Below are positions 1-8,761 of a DNA stretch of 64,000 nucleotides, piece after piece. The notes beneath the pieces were generated by a model that saw only the letters and a program-made list of their open reading frames with translations, did not search any database and was not told the DNA's origin. This stretch comes from Streptomyces sp. NRRL S-455 (GTDB taxonomy: Bacteria; Actinomycetota; Actinomycetes; Streptomycetales; Streptomycetaceae), in assembly GCF_000717875.1 (NCBI RefSeq), contig NZ_JOCT01000035.1, positions 20,477-84,476 of the forward strand, given 5' to 3'. Position 1 is the first letter of the stretch. The number at the start of each line of letters is the position of its first letter. Both the position numbers and the translations under genes were made by a program.

Positions 1-6
1 CTGCCC

Positions 7-1368
7 TTACAGCGCCGGAAGGTTCTTGCGCAGCTCGAACGCCGTGACCTCCGAGCGGTACTCCTCCCACTCCTGCCGCTTGTTGCGCAGGAAGAAGTCG
101 AAGACGTGCTCGCCGAGCGTCTCGGCGACGAGGTCGCTGCGTTCCATCAGGGTCAGGGCCTCGCCCAGGTTCTGCGGGAGCGGCTCGATGCCCATCGCGC
201 GGCGCTCCGCGTCGGAGAGGGCCCAGACGTCGTCCTCGGCGCCCGGCGGGAGCTCGTAGCCCTCCTCGATGCCCTTCAGGCCGGCGGCGAGCAGGACGGC
301 GTAGGACAGGTAGGGGTTCGCGCCGGAGTCGAGGGAGCGGACCTCCACCCGTGCCGAGCCCGTCTTGCCGGGCTTGTACATCGGGACGCGGACCAGCGCC
401 GAGCGGTTGTTGTGGCCCCAGCAGATGTACGACGGGGCCTCGCCGCCCGCGCCCGCCGTGCGCTCCGCGCCGCCCCAGATGCGCTTGTAGGAGTTGACCC
501 ACTGGTTGGTGACGGCGGAGATCTCCGCCGCGTGCCGCAGCAGGCCCGCGATGAAGGAGCGGCCCACCTTGGACAGCTGGTACTCCGAGCCCGACTCGTA
601 GAAGGCGTTGCGGTCGCCCTCGAAGAGGGAGAGGTGGGTGTGCATGCCGCTGCCCGGGTGCTCGGAGAAGGGCTTCGGCATGAACGTCGCCTGGACACCC
701 TGCTCCAGCGCCACCTGCTTCATGACCAGGCGGAACGTCATGACGTTGTCGGCCGTGGAGAGCGCGTCGGCGTAGCGCAGGTCGATCTCCTGCTGGCCGG
801 GCGCGCCCTCGTGGTGGGAGAACTCGACCGAGATGCCCATCGACTCCAGCATGGTGATCGCCTGGCGACGGAAGTCCATGCCGACGTTGGTCGGGGTGTG
901 GTCGAAGTAGCCGGAGTTGTCGGCGGGCGTCGGGCGGCTGCCGTCCAGCGGCCGGTCCTTCAGCAGGAAGAACTCGATCTCCGGGTGCGTGTAGAACGTG
1001 AAGCCCAGGTCGGAGGCGCGGGCCAGGGAGCGCTTGAGCACGTAGCGCGGGTCGGCGAAGGACGGGGAGCCGTCCGGCATGAGGATGTCGCAGAACATCC
1101 GGGCCGTGCCCGGGGCCTCGGCGCGCCAGGGCAGGATCTGGAAGGTCGACGGGTCCGGCTTGGCGATCATGTCGGACTCGTAGACCCGGGCGAAGCCCTC
1201 GATCGCGGAGCCGTCGAAGCCGATGCCCTCGTCGAAGGCCTGTTCCAGCTCGGCCGGGGCCACGGCGACGGACTTGAGGAAGCCCAGCACGTCCGTGAAC
1301 CACAGCCTTACGAACCGGATGTCGCGCTCCTCCAACGTCCGGAGCACGAACTCCTGCTGCTTGTCCAT
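7..1368 (-). CDS. glnA2: Type I glutamine synthetase-like ligase, GlnA2 type
   Basis: 453-residue protein of the GS-I fold (N-terminal beta-grasp, large C-terminal catalytic domain). Visible motifs include the GFDGSAIEGF loop, the metal site in YTHPEIEFFLL, HHEGAPGQQEIDL, the HTHLSLFEG histidine block and NNRSALVRVP. The Tyr-containing adenylylation loop of GlnA (DLYELAPEE) is absent; this stretch reads instead around LSDAERRAMG. It closely resembles what I remember of S. coelicolor SCO2241 (GlnA2), reported to be a gamma-glutamylpolyamine synthetase rather than a true glutamine synthetase; that function is transferred by family. An ATG five codons upstream (1383) has AAGG abutting it with no spacing, whereas the ATG at 1368 follows GGGGAAG, so the shorter start is preferred. 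No GlnR-like box was found upstream. Confidence 0.93.
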   Translation of the reverse strand: MDKQQEFVLRTLEERDIRFVRLWFTDVLGFLKSVAVAPAELEQAFDEGIGFDGSAIEGFARVYESDMIAKPDPSTFQILPWRAEAPGTARMFCDILMPDGSPSFADPRYVLKRSLARASDLGFTFYTHPEIEFFLLKDRPLDGSRPTPADNSGYFDHTPTNVGMDFRRQAITMLESMGISVEFSHHEGAPGQQEIDLRYADALSTADNVMTFRLVMKQVALEQGVQATFMPKPFSEHPGSGMHTHLSLFEGDRNAFYESGSEYQLSKVGRSFIAGLLRHAAEISAVTNQWVNSYKRIWGGAERTAGAGGEAPSYICWGHNNRSALVRVPMYKPGKTGSARVEVRSLDSGANPYLSYAVLLAAGLKGIEEGYELPPGAEDDVWALSDAERRAMGIEPLPQNLGEALTLMERSDLVAETLGEHVFDFFLRNKRQEWEEYRSEVTAFELRKNLPAL

Positions 1369-1605
1369 CTTCCGCTTCCCCATCCTTGCTGGTCAGGCCG
1401 CCTGTCATTCCGTACCACGGGAGGCGGTCGGGCACCTGAGCATCCCACCACACCACCATTTCGTACGCGTTGCACACCATGATCGCCCGGCCGGCCCGGG
1501 GTGGAACGCCTCGCGTACGGCGGGTGAACCGCTCTTCCGCCCATAGTGCCTGCTCGTACCCGCATCCGTAATGGCCGGTCCGGTTCGCCGCCCCCACCAC
1601 TTAAT

Positions 1606-1622
1606 TTGCATCTCATATGCAA
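1606..1622. promoter_or_regulatory. Candidate NsrR operator upstream of hmp
   Basis: Perfect inverted repeat TTGCAT-CTCAT-ATGCAA (6-5-6), 42 bases before the hmp start codon. The arm and spacer geometry fits NsrR sites, and a second palindrome with the same 5-base spacer lies before nsrR. Binding is inferred. Confidence 0.6.
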
Positions 1623-1663
1623 CTTTAAATACCGTGCCCGCAGTCGAGCACAGAGGAGCCCCG

Positions 1664-2851
1664 ATGCTGTCCGAGCCGTCCGCCGCCACCGTCCGCGCCA
1701 CCCTTCCCGCCGTCGGCGCGGCCCTCGGCACGATCACCGAGCGCTTCTACGCCGGGCTGTTCGCGGCCCACCCCGAGCTGCTTCCCGACCTGTTCAACCG
1801 GGGCAACCAGGCCGCCGGCACCCAGCGGCAGGCGCTCGCCGGTTCCATCGCCGCCTTCGCCACACACCTGCTGGACCACCCCGACCAGCGGCCGGACGCG
1901 ATGCTGCACCGCATCGCCCACAAGCACGCCTCGCTCGGCGTCACGCCCGAGCAGTACGGGATCGTCCACGAGCACCTGTTCGCCGCCATCGCCGACGTGC
2001 TCGGCGACGCCGTCACGCCCGAGGTCGCCGCCGCCTGGGACGAGGTCTACTGGCTGATGGCGAACGCCCTCATCGCCGTCGAGAAGCGGCTGCGGGAGGA
2101 GCGGGGCGGGCACACCTGGCGCCCGTGGGAGGTCGTCGAGCGCGTCGCCGAGACCGACGACGTCGCCACGTTCCGGCTGCGGCCCGCCGACGGCGGTCCG
2201 GTGCGGGACTTCCTCGCCGGCCAGTACGTCTCCGTCCGCGTCGCCCTCGCGGACGGCGCCCGGCAGATACGGCAGTACAGCCTCTCCGGGGCGTCCGACC
2301 CGGCGCTGCGGCAGATCAGCGTGAAGCGTGTGCACGGGGACGAGGCCCCCGACGGCGAGGTGTCGAACCACCTCCACGGGCGCGTGGCGGTCGGTGACGT
2401 CCTGGAGCTGTCCGAGCCGTACGGCGACCTGGTCCTGGACACCGGATCCGACACGCCCCTGCTGCTGGCTTCGGCGGGCATCGGCGTCACCCCGATGACC
2501 GCGATGCTGGCGCACCTCGCCGGCTCCGGGCACCGCGCCCCGGTCACCGTCGTCCACGGCGACCGCTCACCCGCCACCCACGCCCTGCGCGCCGACCACG
2601 AGGCCTACGCCGCCAAGCTGCCCGACGCCGCCGTCCACTTCTGGTACGAGCAGGACGCCCCGGCGGGCACCCGCTCCGGCCAGGTCGACCTCACCGGCGT
2701 CCCGGTCGCCTCGGGCACGCGCGCGTACCTGTGCGGTCCGCTGCCGTTCATGCGGGCGGTACGGGCCCAGCTGATCAACAAGGGCGTGGCGCCGGCCGAC
2801 ATCCACTACGAGGTGTTCGGGCCGGACCTGTGGCTGGCGGGGCAGGCGTAG
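1664..2851 (+). CDS. hmp: Flavohaemoprotein, nitric oxide dioxygenase
   Basis: 395 residues, the usual length for Hmp. The N-terminal globin domain spans about 1-137, with the proximal haem histidine probably His88 (IAHKHASLGV). A ferredoxin-reductase-like FAD domain follows (RQYSLSG, the FAD-binding RxYS motif, near 205) and then an NAD domain (LLLASAGIGVTPM, near 265, and CGPLPFM near 355). The protein oxidises NO to nitrate using O2 and NAD(P)H in the cytosol. The start has GAGGAG six bases upstream. It faces nsrR tail to tail, which with the palindrome upstream indicates NsrR control. In S. coelicolor, hmpA1/nsrR are, as I recall, near SCO7427-7428, so the pair seems to sit at a different locus here. 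Confidence 0.95.
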   Translation: MLSEPSAATVRATLPAVGAALGTITERFYAGLFAAHPELLPDLFNRGNQAAGTQRQALAGSIAAFATHLLDHPDQRPDAMLHRIAHKHASLGVTPEQYGIVHEHLFAAIADVLGDAVTPEVAAAWDEVYWLMANALIAVEKRLREERGGHTWRPWEVVERVAETDDVATFRLRPADGGPVRDFLAGQYVSVRVALADGARQIRQYSLSGASDPALRQISVKRVHGDEAPDGEVSNHLHGRVAVGDVLELSEPYGDLVLDTGSDTPLLLASAGIGVTPMTAMLAHLAGSGHRAPVTVVHGDRSPATHALRADHEAYAAKLPDAAVHFWYEQDAPAGTRSGQVDLTGVPVASGTRAYLCGPLPFMRAVRAQLINKGVAPADIHYEVFGPDLWLAGQA

Positions 2852-2910
2852 GTCCCCCCTCAGGCACTGTCCCAAGGGGTGTCCCGAGGTCTGTCCCGGG
2901 CCTGTCCAGA

Positions 2911-2931
2911 AGGGGCCTGTTCAGGGCCCCC
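2911..2931. terminator. Short hairpin at the hmp/nsrR junction
   Basis: GGGGCC and GGCCCC separated by TGTTCAG, overlapping the last codons of nsrR. Could serve as a bidirectional stop for the convergent pair. Short stem, no U tract. Confidence 0.35.
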
Positions 2932-3355
2932 GCGAGATCCCCAGCAGCAGCGCCCCGGTCGGCTCCGCCACGATGTCCGCCACGGTGATCGGGTCCAGTG
3001 AGGCGAAGAACGCCTCCTGGGCCCGGCGCAGGGCGGCACGCAGACGGCAGGCGGAATTCAGGGGGCAGGGGGTGGGGCCCTCGCAGTCGACGACATCGCC
3101 GTCGCCCTCGAAGGCACGCACCACGCCGCCCACCGAGGCCGTACGGCCCTGCTCGGTGAGGGACAGGCCGCCGCCCCGTCCGCGGCGGGCCGCCAGCAGG
3201 CCCATGTGCTGGAGCTCGGCGACCACCTTCGCCAGATGCGTGTACGGCACGCCCATACCTGCGGCGACCTCACGCGTCGTCGGACTCGACTCGTCCGCGA
3301 CGGCGAGCCGCATCAGGACCCGCAGGGCGAGATCGGTGGAGCGCAGCAGCCGCAT
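2921..3355 (-). CDS. nsrR: NO-sensing Rrf2-family repressor NsrR
   Basis: 144 residues: an Rrf2 winged-helix domain (residues 1-70, with VPYTHLAKVVAEL as recognition helix and wing RRGRGGGLSL) followed by the cluster loop VVDCEGPTPCPLNSAC. Cys91, Cys97 and Cys103 match the three cysteine ligands of S. coelicolor NsrR, and Asp8 is at the position of the fourth ligand (Asp8) described there. The [4Fe-4S] cluster is destroyed by NO, releasing repression. Convergent with hmp, its expected target. A palindrome just upstream (3367-3381) suggests autoregulation. Confidence 0.92.
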   Translation of the reverse strand: MRLLRSTDLALRVLMRLAVADESSPTTREVAAGMGVPYTHLAKVVAELQHMGLLAARRGRGGGLSLTEQGRTASVGGVVRAFEGDGDVVDCEGPTPCPLNSACRLRAALRRAQEAFFASLDPITVADIVAEPTGALLLGISRGP

Positions 3356-3366
3356 ACCGGCAGCCT

Positions 3367-3381
3367 AGATAAGCGGTATCT
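3367..3381. promoter_or_regulatory. Candidate NsrR operator upstream of nsrR
   Basis: Perfect inverted repeat AGATA-AGCGG-TATCT starting 12 bases before the nsrR start codon; same 5-base spacer as the palindrome before hmp. Confidence 0.5.
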
Positions 3382-3552
3382 GTGCTTCAAATTATCCGGC
3401 GGCCGGACCCGGGAGCGGACTCCCGAAGCTGTCGGAAGCCTGTCGGTGCCGTATCGATTCGGTCCTTTCCCATGGCCCTACTACGAGGCGCCCCGTCTCC
3501 CGCATACGATCAGCCCACCCGACCGTCCCACTTCATTCACGAAGGACACCTC

Positions 3553-4221
3553 ATGGGCTCCGCCAACAAGAGCAGCACCGGACGCAAGGCGCGAATAGAG
3601 GAGATGCGGCGTGCCGAGCAGGCCCGTGAGCGCCGCAACCGGATCCTCACCATCGTCGCCAGCGTCGTGGTCGTCGGCGGCCTCGTCGCCGGCGGTGTCG
3701 TGCTCGTGCGGTCCCAGTCCGACGGTGGCGGCAGCGACACCGCGGCGAGCGACTCCTCGGCCAAGGGGAAGTTCGTCACCGGCGCGGACGGCGTGCGGAC
3801 CTGGGAAGGGGAGCTCGCCCGCAACCACGTCACCAAGACCGTGAAGTACGCCTCCCAGCCCCCGGTCGGCGGCGACCACAACCAGGCCTGGATGAACTGC
3901 AACGGCGACGTGTACACCAAGGAGATCAACAACACCAACGCCGTGCACTCGCTGGAGCACGGGGCGGTGTGGGTGACGTACAACGCCAAGGCGAAGAAGG
4001 CGGACGTCGACGCGCTCGCGGCGAAGGTGAAGAAGACGCCGTACACGCTGATGAGCCCGATGGACGACCAGAAGGACCCGATCATGCTGTCGGCGTGGGG
4101 CCACCAGCGCACGGTGACGGGCGCCGACGACCCGGACGTCGACAAGTTCTTCGAGAAGTTCGTCCAGGGCAAGCAGACCCCCGAGCCGGGTGCCGCCTGC
4201 ACGAACGGGCTGGCGCAGTGA
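3553..4221 (+). CDS. Membrane-anchored DUF3105 protein
   Basis: 222 residues. A positively charged cytoplasmic head (about 1-35, rich in Arg/Lys/Glu) precedes one transmembrane helix (about 36-58, LTIVASVVVVGGLVAGGVVLV); the rest is outside. The outer domain has the DUF3105 pattern PPVGGDH...WMNCNGDVY...HSLEHGAVWVTYN, with conserved His and Cys that might bind metal or redox groups, and a terminal Cys (GAACTNGL). GAAGGA lies seven bases before the ATG. The stop codon overlaps the start of the next gene, so the two are almost certainly co-translated. Function unknown. Confidence 0.85.
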   Translation: MGSANKSSTGRKARIEEMRRAEQARERRNRILTIVASVVVVGGLVAGGVVLVRSQSDGGGSDTAASDSSAKGKFVTGADGVRTWEGELARNHVTKTVKYASQPPVGGDHNQAWMNCNGDVYTKEINNTNAVHSLEHGAVWVTYNAKAKKADVDALAAKVKKTPYTLMSPMDDQKDPIMLSAWGHQRTVTGADDPDVDKFFEKFVQGKQTPEPGAACTNGLAQ

Positions 4222-4838
4222 GGCACGTCGGACTGATCGCCGGGGCGGCGGCGACGGCGCTCGTCGCCGCCGGCGCGATCACCTACGCCGTTGCCGGGGA
4301 CGACGGCGGCGACAAGACGCCCTCCGCCGAGTCCGCGGACGCCGGGTTCGCGCGGGACATGGCGGTGCACCACCAGCAGGCCGTGGAGATGTCGTACATC
4401 GTGCGCGACCGCACCAAGGACGAGGAGGTGCGGCGCCTCGCGTACGACATCGCGCAGACGCAGGCCAACCAGCGCGGCATGATGCTCGGCTGGCTCGACC
4501 TCTGGGCCCTGCCCAAGGTGTCCTCCGAGCCCCCCATGACCTGGATGGGCATGGGCGACATGGCCTCCGGCAAGGACGGCGCGCTGATGCCGGGCATGGC
4601 GACCAACAGCGAGATGAAGAAGCTCGGCGAGCTCAGCGGGAAGCAGGCCGAGGTCTACTACCTCCAGCTGATGACGGACCATCACAAGGGCGGCGTCCAC
4701 ATGGCCGAGGGCTGTGCGCGGAAATGCACGGTCGGGGTGGAGAAGCGGCTCGCGCAGGGCATGGTGGAGGCGCAGGAGTCGGAGATCGACCTGATGGCGG
4801 ACATGCTGAAGGAGCGGGGTGCCGAGCCGCGCTCCTAG
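4218..4838 (+). CDS. Secreted or anchored DUF305 protein
   Basis: 206 residues, starting at a GTG that overlaps the upstream stop (GTGA). A hydrophobic N-terminus (HVGLIAGAAATALVAAGAI) acts as a signal or anchor. The DUF305 four-helix repeat appears twice: FARDMAVHHQQAVEMS near residue 40 and LQLMTDHHKGGVHMAEG near 155. The stretch between them is rich in methionine (MTWMGMGDMASG...MPGMATNSEM). Paired His and Met residues suggest metal binding, perhaps copper, but that is inference. Translationally coupled to the DUF3105 gene. Confidence 0.87.
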   Translation: MRHVGLIAGAAATALVAAGAITYAVAGDDGGDKTPSAESADAGFARDMAVHHQQAVEMSYIVRDRTKDEEVRRLAYDIAQTQANQRGMMLGWLDLWALPKVSSEPPMTWMGMGDMASGKDGALMPGMATNSEMKKLGELSGKQAEVYYLQLMTDHHKGGVHMAEGCARKCTVGVEKRLAQGMVEAQESEIDLMADMLKERGAEPRS

Positions 4839-5010
4839 CACCGCGAGTGCGCGGCCTGGCCGGCCTACGACCGGGCCAGGGCTGCTGTCGTGTTGAGGGC
4901 TTCCGACTCGTGGTAACGCGGCGCCGTCGCCTTTCGGCCCTCCTCAGCCGTGGCGCGCTCGTCCCGTACTCCCAGCCCGTGGGGGTGGATCGAGGGATGC
5001 TGGTGGCACC

Positions 5011-5760
5011 ATGCGAATGCTCTGCGTCCTCGCCGTCCTGGTGGGCGCGAACCTGCTCAACAACTGGCTCGCGCCCGGCGCCTACGTGCCCACCTGCGTG
5101 GTCGCGGCTGCCACGCTGCTGCTGATCGCCCGGTGGGACGGTCTCACCCTCGCCGATCTCGGGCTCGACAGGGCTGCCTCGTACCGGGGGCTGCGCTGGG
5201 CGGCGATCCTGGTCGGCGCGGTTCTTGCCGTCTTCTTGGCCGGGCTCGCCCTGCCGGCCACCAGGGAGGCGTTCGAGGACGAGCGCGCCGTGGGCCTGAC
5301 CCTGGGGGAGCTGCTGTGGCGGGTGCTGGTCCGGGTGCCGGTCGGCACGGTGCTGCTGGAGGAGGTCGCCTTCCGCGGTGTCTTGTGGGCCATGGTGCGG
5401 CGCCGGCGCGGTACCGCGTGGGCCACGGCTGTGTCGTCGCTGCTGTTCGGGCTCTGGCATGTGCTTCCCTCGCGCGGGCTGAGCCGGGCCAACGAGGCCG
5501 CGGCGGTACTCGGCACGGGGCCGGTGGGCAGCGCGCTGCCGGTCGTGGCCGCCGTCGTCGCCACGACCGCGGCCGGCGTCGTCCTGTGCGAGCTGCGGCG
5601 CCGGTCCGGAAGTCTGCTGGCGCCCGCGGCGCTGCACTGGGCCGTCAACGGCTTCGGCTATGTGCTGGCCTGGGGAACGGGTACGTCCGGTCGTACGGGC
5701 GCCGCTGAGCTCCTGGCGGCACCGCTGACCTTCGCAAGGGGACGGGGTGGCCCGGGGTGA
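5011..5760 (+). CDS. CPBP-family intramembrane metalloprotease (Abi/CAAX type)
   Basis: 249 residues, with several hydrophobic helices. The three CPBP motifs are present: EEVAFRG (Glu-Glu...Arg), LLFGLWH and APAALHWAVNG, which supply the Glu and His residues of the membrane-embedded active site. Substrate unknown; in bacteria this family includes prenyl-protein-type proteases and bacteriocin-immunity proteins. The ATG at 5011 lacks a strong ribosome site. The end overlaps the region just ahead of nadE. Confidence 0.85.
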   Translation: MRMLCVLAVLVGANLLNNWLAPGAYVPTCVVAAATLLLIARWDGLTLADLGLDRAASYRGLRWAAILVGAVLAVFLAGLALPATREAFEDERAVGLTLGELLWRVLVRVPVGTVLLEEVAFRGVLWAMVRRRRGTAWATAVSSLLFGLWHVLPSRGLSRANEAAAVLGTGPVGSALPVVAAVVATTAAGVVLCELRRRSGSLLAPAALHWAVNGFGYVLAWGTGTSGRTGAAELLAAPLTFARGRGGPG

Positions 5761-5804
5761 CCCAGGCCACCCCATTGCGTCGCTCTGACGATTACACTGG
5801 GCCC

Positions 5805-7559
5805 GTGCCTCAACTACGTCTCGCCCTGAACCAGATCGACTCGAGCGTCGGCGACCTCGCCGGGAACGCCGAGTCGATCGTCCGCTGGACCCGGCACTCC
5901 GCCGAGCAGGGAGCGCATCTCGTGGCGTTCCCGGAGATGGCCCTGACCGGGTATCCCGTCGAGGACCTGGCCCTCAGGTCGTCCTTCGTGGAGGCCTCCC
6001 GCGCCGCGCTGCGGAGCCTGGCCGCCCGCCTGGCCGACGAGGGCCTCGGCGAGCTGCCGGTGATCGTCGGCTACCTCGACCGCTCCGCGACCGCCCAGCC
6101 CAAGTACGGCCAGCCGGCCGGCGCGCCGCAGAACGCGGGAGCGGTGCTGTACGGCGGCGAGGTCGTCCTGAACTTCGCCAAGCACCACCTGCCGAACTAC
6201 GGCGTCTTCGACGAGTTCCGCTACTTCGTGCCCGGCGACAGCATGCCGGTGCTGCGCGTCCACGGCGTCGATGTCGCCCTGGCCATCTGCGAGGACCTCT
6301 GGCAGGACGGCGGCCGTGTCCCGGCGGCCCGCTCCGCGCAGGCGGGTCTGCTGGTCTCGATCAACGCGTCCCCCTACGAGCGCGACAAGGACGACACGCG
6401 CCTGGAGCTGGTCAGCAAGCGGGCCCAGGAGGCCGGCTGCACCACGGCGTACCTCGCCATGATCGGTGGCCAGGACGAGCTGGTCTTCGACGGTGACTCG
6501 ATCGTGGTCGACAGGAACGGCGAGGTCGTGGCGCGGGCGCCGCAGTTCGCCGAGGGCTGTGTGGTCCTGGACCTGGACCTGCCCGCGGCGTCGGCGGACG
6601 CCCCGACCGGGGTGGTGGACGACGGCCTGCGCATCGACCGGGTGGTCCTCTCGGAGGACCCGGTGGCGCCGTACGAGCCGGAGCTCACCGGCGGCTACGC
6701 GGACCGACTGGACGACGACGAGGAGGTCTACTCGGCGCTGGTCGTGGGCCTGAGGGCGTACGTCGCGAAGAACGGCTTCAAGTCGGTGCTGATCGGTCTG
6801 TCCGGCGGTATCGACTCGTCGCTGGTCGCGGCGATCGCCTGTGACGCGGTGGGCGCGCAGAACGTGTACGGCGTGTCGATGCCGTCGAAGTACTCCTCGG
6901 ACCACTCGAAGGACGACGCGGCGGAACTGGCCCGGCGCACGGGCCTGAACTACCGCACGGTCGCGATCGAGCCGATGTTCGACGCGTACATGGGCTCCCT
7001 GGGTCTGACGGGCCTCGCGGAGGAGAACCTCCAGTCCCGGCTGCGCGGCACCCTGCTCATGGCCATCTCCAACCAGGAGGGCCACATCGTGCTGGCCCCC
7101 GGCAACAAGTCGGAGCTGGCGGTCGGCTACTCGACGCTCTACGGCGACTCGGTCGGGGCGTACGGCCCCATCAAGGACCTCTACAAGACGGCGGTCTTCC
7201 GCCTGTCCGAGTGGCGCAACCGGGCCGCTCGCGAGCGCGGCCAGACGCCGCCCATCCCCGAGAACTCCATCACCAAGCCCCCGAGCGCGGAACTCCGCCC
7301 CGGCCAGGTCGACACGGACTCGCTCCCCGACTACCCGGTGCTGGACGCGATCCTGGAGCTGTACGTCGACCGGGACCGTGGCGCCGACGAGATCGTCGCG
7401 GCCGGCTTCGATCCCGCCCTGGTCGCGAAGACGCTGCGCATGGTGGACACGGCGGAGTACAAGCGACGGCAGTATCCGCCGGGCACGAAGATCTCGCCGA
7501 AGGGCTTCGGCAAGGACCGGCGGCTGCCGATCACGAACGGGTGGCGGGAGTCGCTCTGA
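5805..7559 (+). CDS. nadE: Glutamine-dependent NAD+ synthetase
   Basis: 584 residues, two domains. The N-terminal nitrilase-type glutaminase has the triad Glu44 (FPEMALTGYP), Lys126 (NFAKHHLPNYG) and Cys162 (LAICEDLW). The C-terminal NAD synthase domain has the ATP-pyrophosphatase loop SGGIDSS near residue 333 and NKSELAVGYSTLYGD further on. It converts nicotinate adenine dinucleotide to NAD+ using glutamine nitrogen. GTG start chosen because the family begins with PQLRLALNQ; longer in-frame starts would run into the upstream gene. Confidence 0.96.
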   Translation: MPQLRLALNQIDSSVGDLAGNAESIVRWTRHSAEQGAHLVAFPEMALTGYPVEDLALRSSFVEASRAALRSLAARLADEGLGELPVIVGYLDRSATAQPKYGQPAGAPQNAGAVLYGGEVVLNFAKHHLPNYGVFDEFRYFVPGDSMPVLRVHGVDVALAICEDLWQDGGRVPAARSAQAGLLVSINASPYERDKDDTRLELVSKRAQEAGCTTAYLAMIGGQDELVFDGDSIVVDRNGEVVARAPQFAEGCVVLDLDLPAASADAPTGVVDDGLRIDRVVLSEDPVAPYEPELTGGYADRLDDDEEVYSALVVGLRAYVAKNGFKSVLIGLSGGIDSSLVAAIACDAVGAQNVYGVSMPSKYSSDHSKDDAAELARRTGLNYRTVAIEPMFDAYMGSLGLTGLAEENLQSRLRGTLLMAISNQEGHIVLAPGNKSELAVGYSTLYGDSVGAYGPIKDLYKTAVFRLSEWRNRAARERGQTPPIPENSITKPPSAELRPGQVDTDSLPDYPVLDAILELYVDRDRGADEIVAAGFDPALVAKTLRMVDTAEYKRRQYPPGTKISPKGFGKDRRLPITNGWRESL

Positions 7560-7577
7560 CGAACCCGGCCAGGGACC

Positions 7578-8204
7578 TCACAAGGTCGCCGTCTGCGACG
7601 CCGGAGCCCAGGCGAACCCGTCCGGGTCCGTGAACGCCCCGGCGTCGCCGCCGATCGTGATCCGGTGGGAGCCGGTGCCGTCGGGGGAGACGCCGGCGAC
7701 CTTGGCGAGGCCGCGGCGCTTGTACAGCGCCAGCTTGACGGGCGCCGAACCGGTGGCGAACTCGACGTACTTGCCGCCGAAGCTCTTGCCCACGGTGAGG
7801 CCGTGCTCGACGTAGAACTGCTTGGCGGCCCGCACGTCCTCGACGCCGAGCAGCAGGACGAGCTCGTCGAAACGCCTGGTCGCCGGGCCGGTGTTCTTCT
7901 TCGACGACGACGCGATCTGCCAGATCGTTCCGTCCGGGGCCTGGACGACGCCCCCGTAGCCCCACAGCGACTTGGCGGCGGGCTTCAGGGTCGCGGCACC
8001 GGCCGCCACGGCCGCGTCGACGAGGGCGTCGACGTCGGCCGGCTGGGAGACCACGAGCGACAGCGTGAACCCGCGGAACCCGGTGGTCGGTGCCTGAGAG
8101 GCCCGCAGGCGCACCTGCCCGCCCAGCTCGAAGGCGGTGGTGTAGAAGCGTTCGGCGGCGGGGAGGTCGGTCACCTCGAGGGTGACGCATGCGATGGACG
8201 TCAT
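7578..8204 (-). CDS. Two-module VOC/glyoxalase-family protein
   Basis: 208 residues, containing two betaalphabetabetabeta modules of the vicinal-oxygen-chelate fold, roughly 1-110 and 115-208; each begins with the DLPAAERFY / DVRAAKQFY type helix. Substrate unknown. ATG at 8204 gives the family-typical start MTSIACVTLEV; the ribosome site is weak. Ends 18 bases from the nadE stop, tail to tail. Confidence 0.85.
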   Translation of the reverse strand: MTSIACVTLEVTDLPAAERFYTTAFELGGQVRLRASQAPTTGFRGFTLSLVVSQPADVDALVDAAVAAGAATLKPAAKSLWGYGGVVQAPDGTIWQIASSSKKNTGPATRRFDELVLLLGVEDVRAAKQFYVEHGLTVGKSFGGKYVEFATGSAPVKLALYKRRGLAKVAGVSPDGTGSHRITIGGDAGAFTDPDGFAWAPASQTATL

Positions 8205-8283
8205 GGAAATGACGCTAATCGCGCCGCCGGGACCCCGCTTCTCGATTCCTGACCGGTGCGGCCCGCACGGCATCCGGGTGGCG

Positions 8284-8733
8284 TCAGCCCTCCTGCCGCC
8301 GCTTCAGGCTCGCCAGCAGCTCGTGCAGCGGCTCCGTCGCCCGCCGCCGGTACTCCTGGACCGCCCAGCCGTTGCCGTCCGGATCCTGGAAGTGCATGAA
8401 CGTGGCGCCGTCGTCCGGGGCGTACTGGACCGGCTCCGAGACGTCGAGCCCGCGGGCGACGAGCTCCGCGCGGGCCGCCTTGATGTCGGCCACGCACAGC
8501 TGCAGACCCTGGTAGGAGCCGGGGGCCGGGGTGGGGCCGGGGGTCATCTCCCAGATCGATTCGCCGAGGGCGATCGAGCAGCCCGAGCCGGGCGGCGTCA
8601 GCTGGACGATCCGCATGCCGGGCATGACCTCCTGGTCGATGTCCACGTGGAAGCCGACCTTGTCCCGGTAGAAGTCCCGGGCCCGGTCGATGTCGCTCAC
8701 GGGCAGCGGGATGACTTCGAGGGTGATGTCCAC
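8284..8733 (-). CDS. Single-domain VOC/glyoxalase-family protein
   Basis: 149 residues with one VOC domain: VSDIDRARDFYRDKVGF at the start and FMHFQDPDGNGWAVQEY at the end, the usual closing strand. Probably a small-molecule dioxygenase- or resistance-like enzyme, substrate unknown. GTG start preceded by AAGGAG at seven bases. Same strand as the neighbouring VOC gene, so possibly co-transcribed. Confidence 0.87.
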   Translation of the reverse strand: MDITLEVIPLPVSDIDRARDFYRDKVGFHVDIDQEVMPGMRIVQLTPPGSGCSIALGESIWEMTPGPTPAPGSYQGLQLCVADIKAARAELVARGLDVSEPVQYAPDDGATFMHFQDPDGNGWAVQEYRRRATEPLHELLASLKRRQEG

Positions 8734-8761
8734 GGCGAGACTCCTTCGTCTTCGTCCGGCG

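Noticed and set aside
2851..2905. Repeated TGTCCC words after hmp
   Set aside because: Short, irregular spacing, no stable structure apart from the small hairpin noted; likely chance in G/C-rich DNA.
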